A DNA stretch of 37,518 nt from a virus. The stretch is taken from IMG/VR virus record IMGVR_UViG_3300031963_000423, positions 1 to 37,518 of that record; one strand, given 5' to 3'. The number at the start of each line of letters is the position of its first letter. The first letter of the stretch is position 1. Shown in pieces: positions 25,272 through 32,578 of this stretch. The notes under the pieces were generated by a model that saw nothing but the letters and a program-made list of their open reading frames with translations, did no database searches and was not told the DNA's origin. Position numbers and translations under genes: made by a program.

Positions 25272-25535
25272 ATGAGAAACTTTTTTGGAAAATTATTCTG
25301 TGATAGTAATACTATCAATGAAAAGTCAGTAGTTGGGTTTATCGCATTTGTTATGATGTGTTTATTTGCTGCTGCAGACATCGTTACAGGATTTATGGGG
25401 ATGCCATTAGTAATTAATGAATTTATCTTTAATTCATTCCTTATTTTGGTATTGGGTTCTTTTGCAATTGGTTCTGTGGATAAATTTGTTAATAAAAAAC
25501 ACAGTTCTCAGGATGAAGAAACACCTGTAGAGTAA
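25272..25535 (+). CDS. Small two-span membrane protein, holin-like, 87 aa
   Basis: Two hydrophobic spans: about residues 21-40 (VGFIAFVMMCLFAAADIVTG) and 47-65 (INEFIFNSFLILVLGSFAIG). A charged tail follows (VDKFVNKKHSSQDEETPVE). Size, topology and the INEKSVVGF...SVDKFVNKK layout resemble small membrane proteins of Bacteroidota phages that are often called holin-like; no lysis function is proven. It is alone, between two terminators. Confident as a gene, not as a holin. Confidence 0.75.
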   Translation: MRNFFGKLFCDSNTINEKSVVGFIAFVMMCLFAAADIVTGFMGMPLVINEFIFNSFLILVLGSFAIGSVDKFVNKKHSSQDEETPVE

Positions 25536-25555
25536 TTTATTAGTTTTTATGTCAG

Positions 25556-25581
25556 CCCCACTCACAAGGTGGGGTTTTTTT
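25556..25581 (+). terminator. Rho-independent terminator
   Basis: CCCCAC, loop TCACAAG, GTGGGG and then seven T. It ends the holin-like gene. Confidence 0.9.
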
Positions 25582-25643
25582 ATAACTTAAACTTAACATT
25601 GTCTTAATACCTTTTATGTAAATTATTACTATATATTGTTGTT

Positions 25644-25763
25644 ATGATAGGATATATAGTATTTACAACCCTTATGATGGTATTAATGGGTAGAACAATA
25701 GTCAAAGATAGAAAGGATTATTATGATTGGTATAACCAATGTAATCACATTTTAAAAAAATAG
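25644..25763 (+). CDS. Tiny membrane-type protein, 39 aa
   Basis: MIGYIVFTTLMMVLMGRTIV is a single hydrophobic span, followed by a charged, aromatic tail KDRKDYYDWYNQCNHILKK. Complete ATG-to-TAG frame in an otherwise empty stretch, with the promoter of the next gene beginning just after its stop. One-span-plus-YYDWYNQ proteins of this kind are common phage orphans. Unknown function. Confidence 0.5.
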   Translation: MIGYIVFTTLMMVLMGRTIVKDRKDYYDWYNQCNHILKK

Positions 25764-25796
25764 TTTGTTTTTTCAACGATTTTATTACTATATTTG
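25764..25796 (+). promoter_or_regulatory. Bacteroidota-type promoter, TTTG-N21-TATATTTG
   Basis: TTTG at 25764-25767, 21 bases, TATATTTG at 25789-25796; the ATG of the 52-aa gene follows 25 bases later. Confidence 0.75.
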
Positions 25797-25821
25797 TAAA
25801 TCTGTTACTTAAAAATGTAGT

Positions 25822-25980
25822 ATGAGTTCAAAAAACAACAAAAAACCACCTGAACCAATCAAATATGAGAGAACTTTCACTTACGATGACTGTATTGTAG
25901 TATGGAGATATGACTCTTCCAAGACAAATTCAGGTCCATATGAGGTAGAAATGAAATACCCTAAGAAAAAGGGTAAATAA
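25822..25980 (+). CDS. Small basic protein, 52 aa
   Basis: MSSKNNKKPPEPIKYERTFT then YDDCIVVWRYD and a Lys-rich end YPKKKGK. A beta-hairpin-like small protein. Its promoter matches the host consensus exactly, which argues for a real, probably early gene although it is only 52 codons. The stop is 13 bases before the ATG of the 146-aa gene, so the two may be co-transcribed. Function unknown. Confidence 0.65.
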   Translation: MSSKNNKKPPEPIKYERTFTYDDCIVVWRYDSSKTNSGPYEVEMKYPKKKGK

Positions 25981-25993
25981 GGTATTTATTTGT

Positions 25994-26434
25994 ATGAAGA
26001 TTTTACCCATTTTAAGTGAAATAATAGACAAAAAAACCCTCATTTCTGCGTTAAAAACGATGGATTTTGACGAAAAAGAGGTTAAAAATGAGCTAAAATA
26101 CCACCTAAATAGGGTAAAAAACCTCCCAAAAACACTTACAGGATACCGAATTTTGGTTGTAGATGACGAAAAAGACATCAATTTAGACGAAATTGGGTCA
26201 CATTTTAGTGAAAATAAGGTAGAATTACTGTCAAATCATTCATTTTGTACTGGTTGTGGGGAAAAATACTACCTAATTACAGCAAAAATACCCAAAAATG
26301 AGGTAGATTTACAAGAAACACTTAGAAATAACATACTTTACCCCAATGAACACGAAATTTCAGTAAAAAATAAGGGAAAAAACGTCAAAATAGTGAAAAT
26401 TGAAGAAATTAACACTGAAAATGACGTTTTTTAG
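25994..26434 (+). CDS. Unknown protein, 146 aa
   Basis: N-terminus MKILPILSEIIDKKTLISAL, helical to about residue 50. YRILVVDDEKDINLDEIGSH follows; VVDDE superficially resembles a response-regulator start, but the rest does not fit. SFCTGCGEKYYLITAKIP holds a CxxC that might bind metal. ILSE at residues 6-9 is an (I/L)-x-E match, but the sequence lacks the basic leader pattern, so I do not count it as a leader protein. Its codon use matches the neighbours. Confidence 0.75.
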   Translation: MKILPILSEIIDKKTLISALKTMDFDEKEVKNELKYHLNRVKNLPKTLTGYRILVVDDEKDINLDEIGSHFSENKVELLSNHSFCTGCGEKYYLITAKIPKNEVDLQETLRNNILYPNEHEISVKNKGKNVKIVKIEEINTENDVF

Positions 26435-26442
26435 TCCTTTTT

Positions 26443-26673
26443 TTACCTTTTTTTGAAAAATTCTTGTATCATTTTCATTTGTTGGTCAAAATCCTTTGAA
26501 AAATTACCAAAATCTTTGTTTTTTGGGTTTTTCAACATCATTCCGTTCATTTTTGATAGGTTTTTTGACATTTCAAAGAATTGTTTACCAAATTTTCTCC
26601 ACCAAAAGAAGATTCCGATGGAAATAACTGAAATTAATACAATAAAAATGATTAATAATACTGATAGTAACAT
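26443..26673 (-). CDS. Small membrane-anchored protein, 76 aa
   Basis: One N-terminal span (LLSVLLIIFIVLISVISIGIF), then WWRKFGKQF and a Lys/Met/Asn-rich tail (MQQ-type QQMKMIQEFFKKR). Topology suggests a single-pass inner-membrane protein with a basic cytoplasmic tail. Convergent with the 146-aa gene (8 bases apart). Function unknown. Confidence 0.65.
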   Translation of the reverse strand: MLLSVLLIIFIVLISVISIGIFFWWRKFGKQFFEMSKNLSKMNGMMLKNPKNKDFGNFSKDFDQQMKMIQEFFKKR

Positions 26674-26772
26674 AAATTGTTGTTTTTATATTAAAATATA
26701 TGATTTTTTTGTTTTTTTGTCAACTAACTTATGGTTTATTAGTCGAAATTACCTATATTTTACATATAAACT

Positions 26773-27048
26773 ATGAATAAACAGGTTTTATTTGAAAAAT
26801 GCGTCAATTTATCCATGAAAAACGATATAGAACGTTTTTTTGGTAAAGAAAGTTATATAATTGTTGAAAATTTATATTATGTTAGAAGTAAAAAGAGTTA
26901 TATGACTAATATTAGGTTGTTTATGTCTGATATTGAAGGTGGTATGGTGTTTTTACCAGATGGTTTAGATATGATAGTATATAATGGGTGGAGAATAATA
27001 GATAGAAAAACCCCTTTAATAATAACACAGTCTATTGATTCACTATAA
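26773..27048 (+). CDS. Unknown small protein, 91 aa
   Basis: Soluble, beta-rich: IERFFGKESYIIVENLYYVR, TNIRLFMSDIEGG, MVFLPDGLDMIVYNGWRIID. No leader and no recognised family. It overlaps the convergent 60-aa gene by 17 bases. A weak TATATTTT lies 11 bases upstream, with no -33 element. Confidence 0.65.
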   Translation: MNKQVLFEKCVNLSMKNDIERFFGKESYIIVENLYYVRSKKSYMTNIRLFMSDIEGGMVFLPDGLDMIVYNGWRIIDRKTPLIITQSIDSL

Positions 27049-27214
27049 AAATGAATTTTTTAGTCAAAAACTCTTCTATTAGTTTGTTTTTAGGTGATTT
27101 TATATAAAATTTATCATTTTCTTTTCTGAAAAAGGCAATTCCTGACAAGTTTTTATGTAAAAAATTGTAAATATCACTATCCAAAGTATAATAAGTTTTT
27201 AATCCCACCACCAT
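27032..27214 (-). CDS. Small unknown protein, 60 aa
   Basis: MVVGLKTYYTLDSDIYNFLH, then GIAFFRKENDKFYIKSP and KNKLIEEFLTKKF. The frame looks coded (alternating strand/helix pattern). It overlaps the upstream conserved phage gene by 16 bases and the convergent gene by 17. Function unknown. Confidence 0.55.
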   Translation of the reverse strand: MVVGLKTYYTLDSDIYNFLHKNLSGIAFFRKENDKFYIKSPKNKLIEEFLTKKFIFIVNQ

Positions 27215-27777
27215 TCTATTCTTTCTTTTAAAATTTTAAACAATAAGTCTTTTGCCTTTTGTTGATTATGTCTTGCAACATACATACAATAGTCTCTTTT
27301 AGTTGCTTGTGGATATTTTTTGTATACTTGTCTTAATGAAGATTTATATTTTGAAAAATATTCATCATATCTTTCAGATTTTACATTAATTTCTAATCTT
27401 TTATGTTCAGGAAACCCCTCAACATCTTTTAAAAGGTAATCACTTTCTTCATAATCGTGAAATTCTATCGAATAATAATCATTTCTAACTTTGTCAATTA
27501 AGTTAAGTACAATAGTCATATCTCGATTATCAATGTCTATCCTTGTATGTCTATTAGAATTTACAAGGTATTCTCTTTGAAATTCTATTTTTTTTTGTAA
27601 TATTTCAAATATGAAGTCCCCATCCCAATCTCTTTGTTTCCAAATTGTAGGAAACCATTTAATTATATTAGATACACCTGTACAAAAGTTACGAATGGAT
27701 GATGGGAATTTATACCATAGAGATTTTCTTTCCCACGCAGAATCTTTAGGTATTGGTAGTTTTTTGTAATTTTTCAT
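27199..27777 (-). CDS. Conserved phage protein of WFPxIWxxRDWD type, 192 aa
   Basis: The motif IIKWFPTIWKQRDWDGDFIF at about residues 38-57 marks a family seen in many large phages, always of unknown function as far as I know. After it come a helical part with KIEFQREYLV and RHTRIDIDNRDM, then a Tyr-rich C-terminal half (RQVYKKYPQATKRDYCMYVA, RHNQQKAKDLLFK). No leader or membrane span. In an operon with the 70-aa membrane protein upstream (32-base overlap) and the 60-aa protein downstream. Confidence 0.85.
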   Translation of the reverse strand: MKNYKKLPIPKDSAWERKSLWYKFPSSIRNFCTGVSNIIKWFPTIWKQRDWDGDFIFEILQKKIEFQREYLVNSNRHTRIDIDNRDMTIVLNLIDKVRNDYYSIEFHDYEESDYLLKDVEGFPEHKRLEINVKSERYDEYFSKYKSSLRQVYKKYPQATKRDYCMYVARHNQQKAKDLLFKILKERIEWWWD

Positions 27778-27958
27778 TTTCTTTGTCTTTCCACTCTAAA
27801 TATACGGAAAAAATCATAAGAAAGTTTACTAAAACACATAAAAATATTTCTAATAAATAGTGCCAATCAATTTGAGTAAGACCAACATGAGTACCAAACC
27901 ACATGAATGAACCGTATTTGTTCATTATTTGAATTAACAAATGTTTTAAAAATTTCAT
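27746..27958 (-). CDS. Small membrane protein, 70 aa
   Basis: Basic N-terminus MKFLKHLLIQIMNKYGSF, one long hydrophobic span at about residues 33-54 (WHYLLEIFLCVLVNFLMIFS), charged tail KDKENEKLQKTTNT. The start lies 4 bases after the stop of the 188-aa leader gene, and its end overlaps the WFP-type gene. Function unknown. Confidence 0.55.
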   Translation of the reverse strand: MKFLKHLLIQIMNKYGSFMWFGTHVGLTQIDWHYLLEIFLCVLVNFLMIFSVYLEWKDKENEKLQKTTNT

Positions 27959-27962
27959 TTTA

Positions 27963-28529
27963 TCACATTTGATTTCCTTCTTTTTTAAACATATCTTTTA
28001 TTTCTTTATACAACATTAGTAGTGAACTACCTAAAGCCGTCCACATAGTTGCTTGTTCTCTAGCACCTTTTTTTTGTGATTGTGAAGATAATGACAAAGA
28101 TAGGGCCTCTATTTTACCGGCAAGATTTTTACAATATAAATATGGATTAAGTTTACTACTTTCATCCGCAACAAATTGTTTAGTTTTCATATTTTCACAT
28201 TGTAAACAGTCTTGTATTTGTTTTTTCTTTGCATTACCTGTTTTTATTAACTGTAACATATCAGAACATGACTTACATCTTTCACTAGCGTTAGAAAAAG
28301 TTTTTGTCCCCGAATCCAAGTTTTTAAGTTCATCACAAACCATGTTTGAATATGTCTCTATTTGGTCGTCTAAAGTTATTTCTTCTTTAGTTTTTTGTTC
28401 TACGGAAGGTTCTGTAGGTTCTGTTGTTACAGGTGTTGTAACAGAAGCTTGTTCAGAAATTACTAATCCTCTTTTATAATTTAAAAGATATTTACTATAA
28501 CTTAGTTCTTCAGAAATATTATTTTTCAT
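27963..28529 (-). CDS. Leader protein, 188 aa
   Basis: Leader MKNNISEELSYSKYLLNYK then VISE|Q, an I-S-E site at residues 24-26 with Gln after it as in class A. Then a Thr/Pro/Glu linker (SVTTPVTTEPTEPSVEQK), a helical Cys-rich middle (SERCKSCSDML, QDCLQCENMK) with two CxxC motifs, and a mildly hydrophobic helix near the end (TMWTALGSSLLMLYKEIKDM). No family recognised. The CxxC pairs might bind zinc. Inferred virion protein. Confidence 0.8.
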   Translation of the reverse strand: MKNNISEELSYSKYLLNYKRGLVISEQASVTTPVTTEPTEPSVEQKTKEEITLDDQIETYSNMVCDELKNLDSGTKTFSNASERCKSCSDMLQLIKTGNAKKKQIQDCLQCENMKTKQFVADESSKLNPYLYCKNLAGKIEALSLSLSSQSQKKGAREQATMWTALGSSLLMLYKEIKDMFKKEGNQM

Positions 28530-28582
28530 ACATATATAAATATATTGTTTTTTGAAAAAAAATATATTATGTTTTTTGTGTT

Positions 28583-28753
28583 ATGAAAAATTTTTTAAGT
28601 TCTACATGGTCAAATGTTAAACCATTTTTGGGTGATTTTTTACGATTCAAAAAAAATGACATATTATCAAAGATAATTGGATTATTTCTTTGGGTATCAA
28701 TTATAAGAATATTGTTACAAGTATTATTCTTTATTATTTTACTATTCTTTTAA
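28583..28753 (+). CDS. Tiny membrane protein, 56 aa
   Basis: MKNFLSSTWSNVKPFLGDFL then basic RFKKND, and a long hydrophobic end (LFLWVSIIRILLQVLFFIIL). It is a complete ATG-to-TAA frame 29 bases before the FKBP gene and could be co-transcribed. A degenerate TATGTTTTTTG precedes it. Tail-anchored topology; function unknown. Confidence 0.5.
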   Translation: MKNFLSSTWSNVKPFLGDFLRFKKNDILSKIIGLFLWVSIIRILLQVLFFIILLFF

Positions 28754-28781
28754 TTTTTAATATCTTTTAAAAAAAAGTTAT

Positions 28782-29207
28782 ATGGAAAAAATTCAAAGTA
28801 ACAGTACTGTGACTGTAAATTACACAGGTAGATTGGAAGATGGAAGTATATTCGATTCTTCATTAAACGAAGGTAGAGAACCGTTAACCGCAACTTTGGG
28901 TCAAGGTCAACTTATTAAAGGTTTTGAACAAGGTTTAGTAGATATGACTATTGGTGAAAAGAAAACCGTAGAGATTGACCCTATGGAAGCTTACGGTGAC
29001 TATAATCCAGCACTCATTCAAGAAGTACCAAAAGACAAAGTACCTGAAGGTGTACAAGAAGGACATATGCTTCAAGCAAATACACCAATGGGGGTTTTGA
29101 ACTTTAGGGTAAGTGAAATCAAAGAAGAAACTGTCACTTTAGATGGTAATCACCCTTTAGCAGGAAAAAAATTAATTTTTGATTTAGAAGTTGTTAGTTT
29201 TAACTAA
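28782..29207 (+). CDS. FKBP-type peptidyl-prolyl isomerase, SlyD-like, 141 aa
   Basis: FKBP motifs: VTVNYTGRLEDGSIFDSS (Tyr14, Phe24, Asp25), GQLIKGFEQGLVDMTIGE, and AYGDY at 70-74. An insert-in-flap chaperone domain follows (residues about 73-122), and NHPLAGKKLIFDLEV at the end is diagnostic of SlyD-type enzymes. The metal-binding His-rich tail of E. coli SlyD is absent. It should catalyse prolyl isomerisation and help folding in the cytosol, perhaps of virion or tail proteins. No leader. A terminator follows immediately. Confidence 0.93.
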   Translation: MEKIQSNSTVTVNYTGRLEDGSIFDSSLNEGREPLTATLGQGQLIKGFEQGLVDMTIGEKKTVEIDPMEAYGDYNPALIQEVPKDKVPEGVQEGHMLQANTPMGVLNFRVSEIKEETVTLDGNHPLAGKKLIFDLEVVSFN

Positions 29208-29738
29208 TTAAATCCCCTTAATTGGGGATTTTTTTTCTAACAACCATTCCATTATCTCGTCAGATTTTTTATCGACAATTACAACTTTTAAATAGTTATT
29301 ACTAATAAAGTAAAATTTGTTAAGTACTTTGTAATATTTTTTTTGACTCCCAACCTTTAATAAAGATGTTAGTCTAGATATAATCATATCAATATTTTTT
29401 TTTAATTCTTTTGTGTTATCAATTTTAGTGTTTTCAATTTTTTTAACAAAGTTGTAAGACGACTCAAAAGAATATTTACCTAAAGTTTTTTTATTTTCTT
29501 TTAAAAATTTAGGTACTTCAGTTCTTAAGTCTAATATACCAGTTTTACAATCTTCAATTAATTTCAAAAATTTTTTTCTAATATTAAGGTCAACACTATT
29601 TATAGAATTCATGATAAATCTTCGATAATACTCATCTAAAAATGTTTTTTTAATTTTAACATCACTATATAACATTTCTATCCTTCTAAGAGTATCAGAA
29701 TATAGTTCATTTATTTGATTTTCACTTAGTCTTTCCAT
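29208..29738 (-). CDS. Helical protein, 176 aa, possible leader-type start
   Basis: Begins MERLSENQINE|LYSDTL, with an I-N-E match at residues 9-11, but the leader pattern is weak. The whole protein is Lys/Asn/Leu-rich alpha-helix (KKFLKLIEDCKTGIL, KKIENTKIDNTKELKKNIDM). The last codons encode the hairpin used as the FKBP terminator on the other strand. Its start overlaps the upstream leader gene by 13 bases. No family recognised. Confidence 0.7.
   Translation of the reverse strand: MERLSENQINELYSDTLRRIEMLYSDVKIKKTFLDEYYRRFIMNSINSVDLNIRKKFLKLIEDCKTGILDLRTEVPKFLKENKKTLGKYSFESSYNFVKKIENTKIDNTKELKKNIDMIISRLTSLLKVGSQKKYYKVLNKFYFISNNYLKVVIVDKKSDEIMEWLLEKKSPIKGI
29211..29236 (+). terminator. Rho-independent terminator after FKBP gene
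   Basis: AATCCCC, loop TTAATT, GGGGATT and a run of T. On the plus strand it ends the FKBP gene; it lies inside the 3' end of the convergent minus-strand gene. Confidence 0.8.
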
Positions 29739-30043
29739 AAATCACATATTTTTTTTCTTCTTAACCAAACTGTTGGGTTTTCACCTTTTTGACTAAGATA
29801 ATTAACATAATCAGATAATAAATGATTCACAGAAGAGTTGAGTTTAGAAATATCGGAATTGTTTTTTTTAAATTTTAGTTCAAGTGAGTTCCAAATTTTA
29901 TCCAATTTAGATTCAAAACTTCTTTCGTTTTTATTAAGGTTTTTAATAAGTTCAATTTCTTCTGAATAAATTTCATCATCACCCAATATTGATTCGGTAA
30001 TTAAATAATTTTTAAATATATTTTTTATTATATTTCTATTCAT
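29726..30043 (-). CDS. Leader protein, 105 aa, class B-like
   Basis: MNRNIIKNIFKNYLITE|S gives a leader with an I-T-E site at residues 15-17. After it, an acidic to mixed helical protein (DEIYSEEIELIKNLNKNERS, LNSSVNHLLSDYVNYLSQKG) with a basic WLRRKK near the end. No family recognised. It sits 5 bases after the P60 gene's stop and overlaps the next gene by 13 bases, so it is in the same operon as the cell-wall hydrolases. Confidence 0.75.
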   Translation of the reverse strand: MNRNIIKNIFKNYLITESILGDDEIYSEEIELIKNLNKNERSFESKLDKIWNSLELKFKKNNSDISKLNSSVNHLLSDYVNYLSQKGENPTVWLRRKKICDLWKD

Positions 30044-30048
30044 AATTT

Positions 30049-30783
30049 CTATACAACTTCACCAAACCCTTTAATTTTATTTGCCCAATACGAACTTTTA
30101 TTTACTCCTTTTTTTGTATAATTTGTTTTTTCTGTGTCTTGGATTCCACTACTTGATGATGCGTGTATCATATGAAATATTTTTTCTCCTTGTTCATTTT
30201 CATCTACCTTAGACACTAAACCAACGTGACTTATTGAAGACCCTTGACCAAAAAACACCAAATCTCCTGGTTTTACCTCACTCAATGTTTTTTTTGTAAC
30301 ATTTGGGCTATTATAAATGTCTACAGCTCTTCTTCCTACTTTTTTTGTGTCAGTGATGCTTTCTATAATACCCATTTCATATAACATTCGTCTAACAAAA
30401 CCACTACAATCGAAAGTTTTTGTACCTTGAGATCCCATTACATATGGTGAACCTAAATACTTTCTTGAGTCTTTTACTATTTGAGGTTCATCAAAAATCT
30501 CAATTGGTTCAGGTTCTTTTGGTTCTAAAACAGGAATCTCATCATCTAATGGTTTGTCTTCTATATCCACAACATCTTGAGGTATTGTAGTTGTTGTCGT
30601 CGTAGTTTTTGGGACAAGTTTAACTTTTTGTCTTTCACTTTCATAATCAGGATTATCAAACATTGTTCTAGCATATAAATCCATTTCATCATCCTGTTCA
30701 ATGATTAAATTAGAATGTTTTTTATGCATTTCTAATATTCTTTTCTTTTCAGAAAAAGTTATGTCCAAATAATTTTTTTTCAT
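30049..30783 (-). CDS. NlpC/P60 peptidoglycan endopeptidase with class C leader, 244 aa
   Basis: Leader: MKKNYLDITFSEKKRILEMH then SNLIIE|Q (I-I-E at residues 27-29). A Thr/Pro/Glu-rich linker spans about 55-100. The NlpC/P60 domain at about 100-244 has TFDCSGFVRRML with Cys126, GDLVFFGQGSSISHVGLV with His186, and MIHASSSSG with His207. The family cleaves D-Glu-gamma-diaminopimelate or related bonds in peptidoglycan. I start at the ATG at 30783; a TTG at 30813 would overlap the upstream gene, and the leader begins here. Linker plus leader suggests packaging in the virion and action at entry or tail penetration. Confidence 0.93.
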   Translation of the reverse strand: MKKNYLDITFSEKKRILEMHKKHSNLIIEQDDEMDLYARTMFDNPDYESERQKVKLVPKTTTTTTTIPQDVVDIEDKPLDDEIPVLEPKEPEPIEIFDEPQIVKDSRKYLGSPYVMGSQGTKTFDCSGFVRRMLYEMGIIESITDTKKVGRRAVDIYNSPNVTKKTLSEVKPGDLVFFGQGSSISHVGLVSKVDENEQGEKIFHMIHASSSSGIQDTEKTNYTKKGVNKSSYWANKIKGFGEVV

Positions 30784-30784
30784 T

Positions 30785-31081
30785 TCAATCTTCAGGAAAA
30801 ATAGTTTTGCCAATTCTTAAACCTTTTGGTAAATCCAAATCTTCCATACCTCTTGGTCTATTAGCACGTTTTATTCTTTCAGGATTAAACTTAGAGTTTA
30901 ATCTATTAAGTTCAATTTCATATCTCATTCCAAACTCATTAAGTCTGTTTATAACATCATCAATCAATTCAGCTCTTTTTGATGCGGAAATTCCAGTGAC
31001 AAAATCTTTATCTGAATTTTCATTTACAACCTTTCTTATTAACGACACCAATTGTCTTTCATTTAACCTTACTTCTCTCAT
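30785..31081 (-). CDS. Class A leader protein, 98 aa
   Basis: MREVRLNERQLVSLIRK then VVNE|N is a class A leader with a V-N-E site at residues 19-21. The mature part is short and basic (SASKRAELIDDVINRL, SKFNPERIKRANRPRG). The leader fixes the ATG at 31081; an upstream GTG frame to 31126 overlaps the M23 gene and is rejected. It lies between the two hydrolase genes: 7 bases after the M23 stop, 1 base before the P60 ATG. It could be a partner of these enzymes; function unknown. Confidence 0.85.
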   Translation of the reverse strand: MREVRLNERQLVSLIRKVVNENSDKDFVTGISASKRAELIDDVINRLNEFGMRYEIELNRLNSKFNPERIKRANRPRGMEDLDLPKGLRIGKTIFPED

Positions 31082-31088
31082 AATAATC

Positions 31089-31844
31089 TTAATTAAATAA
31101 TCCTTTAATTTTATCCATAAACGCACTTCCCGTTTTTTTCATAACATCCCATATTTCAAACTCGTCTTCTGCTTCGGTTGCTGGTCTATCTTCGTCAGTT
31201 TTTTCGTCTTTATTATCCATACCAAAAAACTTTTTGAACTTTTCTTTAAATGTGTCTCCCATTTCGTCATATTCTAAATCTTCAATATCCTTTGGTTCTT
31301 TATCCATAGATTTTTTTAGAACATCTATTGGGTCTTCTCCACTATAAAACCCACCACTTGTTTTGTAAATATTATAATGAAGATGAGGTGCTGTTCCTGA
31401 TGCGTTTCCTGAATTACCTAATGTTCCCACTTGTTGACCTGCAAATACAAAATCATTTTCGTCTACAGATATAGAATCTAAATGCCCTAACCAATGAGAA
31501 TACCCCGTCTCAGGGTCTTCAATTATCACAGTTAACCCATTACCACCATATTTAACTTTTCCGTCAACAGGAGCAAGAATAGGTGTTCCTTTAGGTCCAA
31601 ATATATCAACACCAATGTGACCCTTCAAATGACCGCCTGCACCAGCGTGAGTTGCCTTTCTTGAATAGTCAGTATTAGCGGTTCTTCTTGGGTCTGTAAA
31701 ATCATCCCAATCTTGGTCATAACCAATATTATATCTATCCCCTTTAATTGGAAAAACATCTAAATCAGGAAGGCTTTCATTTAAATTATATAAACTACGT
31801 ATTCTTTCTTTTTCGCTCTCAGATATCAAACTTCTTTTTTTCAT
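31089..31844 (-). CDS. M23-family metallo-endopeptidase with class C leader, 251 aa
   Basis: Leader MKKRSLISESEKERIRSLYN then LNE|S (L-N-E at 21-23). The LytM/M23 domain spans about residues 65-170: GHIGVD gives His76 and Asp80, YSHWLGHLDS holds His121, and PHLHYNIY gives His154 and His156. These are the zinc ligands and catalytic His of the HxxxD...HxH fold. An acidic tail (EPKDIEDLEYDEMGD) and a helix end (GSAFMDKIKGLFN) follow. M23 enzymes cut peptide cross-bridges in peptidoglycan. First gene of the hydrolase operon. The upstream terminator at 31881 separates it from the next gene. Confidence 0.93.
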   Translation of the reverse strand: MKKRSLISESEKERIRSLYNLNESLPDLDVFPIKGDRYNIGYDQDWDDFTDPRRTANTDYSRKATHAGAGGHLKGHIGVDIFGPKGTPILAPVDGKVKYGGNGLTVIIEDPETGYSHWLGHLDSISVDENDFVFAGQQVGTLGNSGNASGTAPHLHYNIYKTSGGFYSGEDPIDVLKKSMDKEPKDIEDLEYDEMGDTFKEKFKKFFGMDNKDEKTDEDRPATEAEDEFEIWDVMKKTGSAFMDKIKGLFN

Positions 31845-31880
31845 CTAATGAATATTTTTATATAAATATTTCTTTAATAA

Positions 31881-31908
31881 AAAAAACCTCCGCTATGGAG
31901 GTTTTTTT
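31881..31908. terminator. Bidirectional rho-independent terminator
   Basis: AAAAAACCTCC, loop GCTAT, GGAGGTTTTTTT; A- and T-tracts pair. It overlaps the stop of the 62-aa gene and ends its minus-strand transcript. Confidence 0.85.
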
Positions 31909-32095
31909 ACATCTTCATCAGATTTTCTAATTTTTTAGATAAAACTACTTGTCTTTTTTGTAACTCATCGATTAACATCAAATTTTTTTGGCTAATTTCG
32001 ATTGACTCACCTTTAATTGATGAAATTTGATTTGATATCCTTGTATGTTCAGAAACAATTTGATTATACAAAGAGGCTTTATGTTCATTATTCAT
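31907..32095 (-). CDS. Small coiled-coil protein, 62 aa
   Basis: An uninterrupted helical heptad-type pattern: LYNQIVSEHTRISNQISSIK, then EISQKNLMLIDELQKRQVVL and SKKLENLMKM. Likely oligomeric coiled coil. It shares no leader with its neighbours. Function unknown; a small structural or regulatory protein. Confidence 0.65.
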   Translation of the reverse strand: MNNEHKASLYNQIVSEHTRISNQISSIKGESIEISQKNLMLIDELQKRQVVLSKKLENLMKM

Positions 32096-32144
32096 ATTTA
32101 ATATGATATGAATAGTTAAATTTTTGTAAACCTATAAATCAAAA

Positions 32145-32501
32145 TTAATCCCAATCAGGACAAGATGTTCCAGAATTTTTCGATGGACAAACCGGTTTTT
32201 TTCGTTTGTATCTTATTTTTTTAGCCAAAGGATGATTGGTGATAGATCTCATAATCATTCTTTTTAATTTACCATGACCATACTTACGACGCATTTTTTT
32301 AATAAACATTTGAACGTCATGACCAGCGTCTTCTATCTTATCGATAATTCTTTGGATAACACCTGGATCATTTTCGTCTGCGGTTTCTAACATATCGTCG
32401 ATTTCATTAGCTAAATCGTCATCCATCATGTCTTGTTCCATAATAACTCTTTTAACTATACGAGTTAAATCTCTTTCATTCAATCTTACAATTCGTTTCA
32501 T
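32145..32501 (-). CDS. Class A leader protein, 118 aa
   Basis: Leader RIVRLNERDLTRIVKR then VIME|Q, I-M-E at residues 20-22. The mature part is acidic first (MMDDDLANEIDDMLETADEN), then a basic, Arg/Lys-rich helix end (MFIKKMRRKYGHGKLKRMIM, KKIRYKRKKP) with a CxxxxxxxC near the end. A DNA-binding or condensing internal protein would look like this; that is inference. A TATAAATA box lies 9 bases upstream of its ATG. Confidence 0.85.
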   Translation of the reverse strand: MKRIVRLNERDLTRIVKRVIMEQDMMDDDLANEIDDMLETADENDPGVIQRIIDKIEDAGHDVQMFIKKMRRKYGHGKLKRMIMRSITNHPLAKKIRYKRKKPVCPSKNSGTSCPDWD

Positions 32502-32510
32502 AATTTTTTT

Positions 32511-32518
32511 TATTTATA
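32511..32518 (-). promoter_or_regulatory. T4-late-like TATAAATA box
   Basis: An exact TATAAATA on the minus strand, 9 bases before the ATG of the class A leader gene at 32501. Confidence 0.4.
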
Positions 32519-32523
32519 AATAT

Positions 32524-32554
32524 ATTGCACATTCAAAAAAAAACAGTATATTTG
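32524..32554 (+). promoter_or_regulatory. Bacteroidota-type promoter, TTG-N19-TATATTTG
   Basis: TTG at 32525-32527, 19 bases, TATATTTG at 32547-32554; the ATG of the CAP gene follows 24 bases later. Confidence 0.75.
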
Positions 32555-32578
32555 TAGAAACAAACAAAAAATACACTT

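Noticed and set aside
25551-25592. Short plus-strand ATG frame after the holin-like gene
   Set aside because: It is the terminator hairpin itself and only 13 codons long.
25994-26434. Response-regulator receiver domain (ILVVDDEKD)
   Set aside because: Only the first strand resembles it; no phosphoacceptor Asp, Thr or Lys positions follow and the length is wrong.
26453-26776. Plus-strand 107-aa frame
   Set aside because: Aromatic, Cys/Ile-rich translation typical of the antisense of a Lys-rich gene; the minus-strand 76-aa membrane gene is better supported.
30785-31126. GTG-started longer form of the 98-aa leader gene
   Set aside because: It would overlap the M23 gene by 38 bases, and the class A leader starts exactly at the internal ATG.
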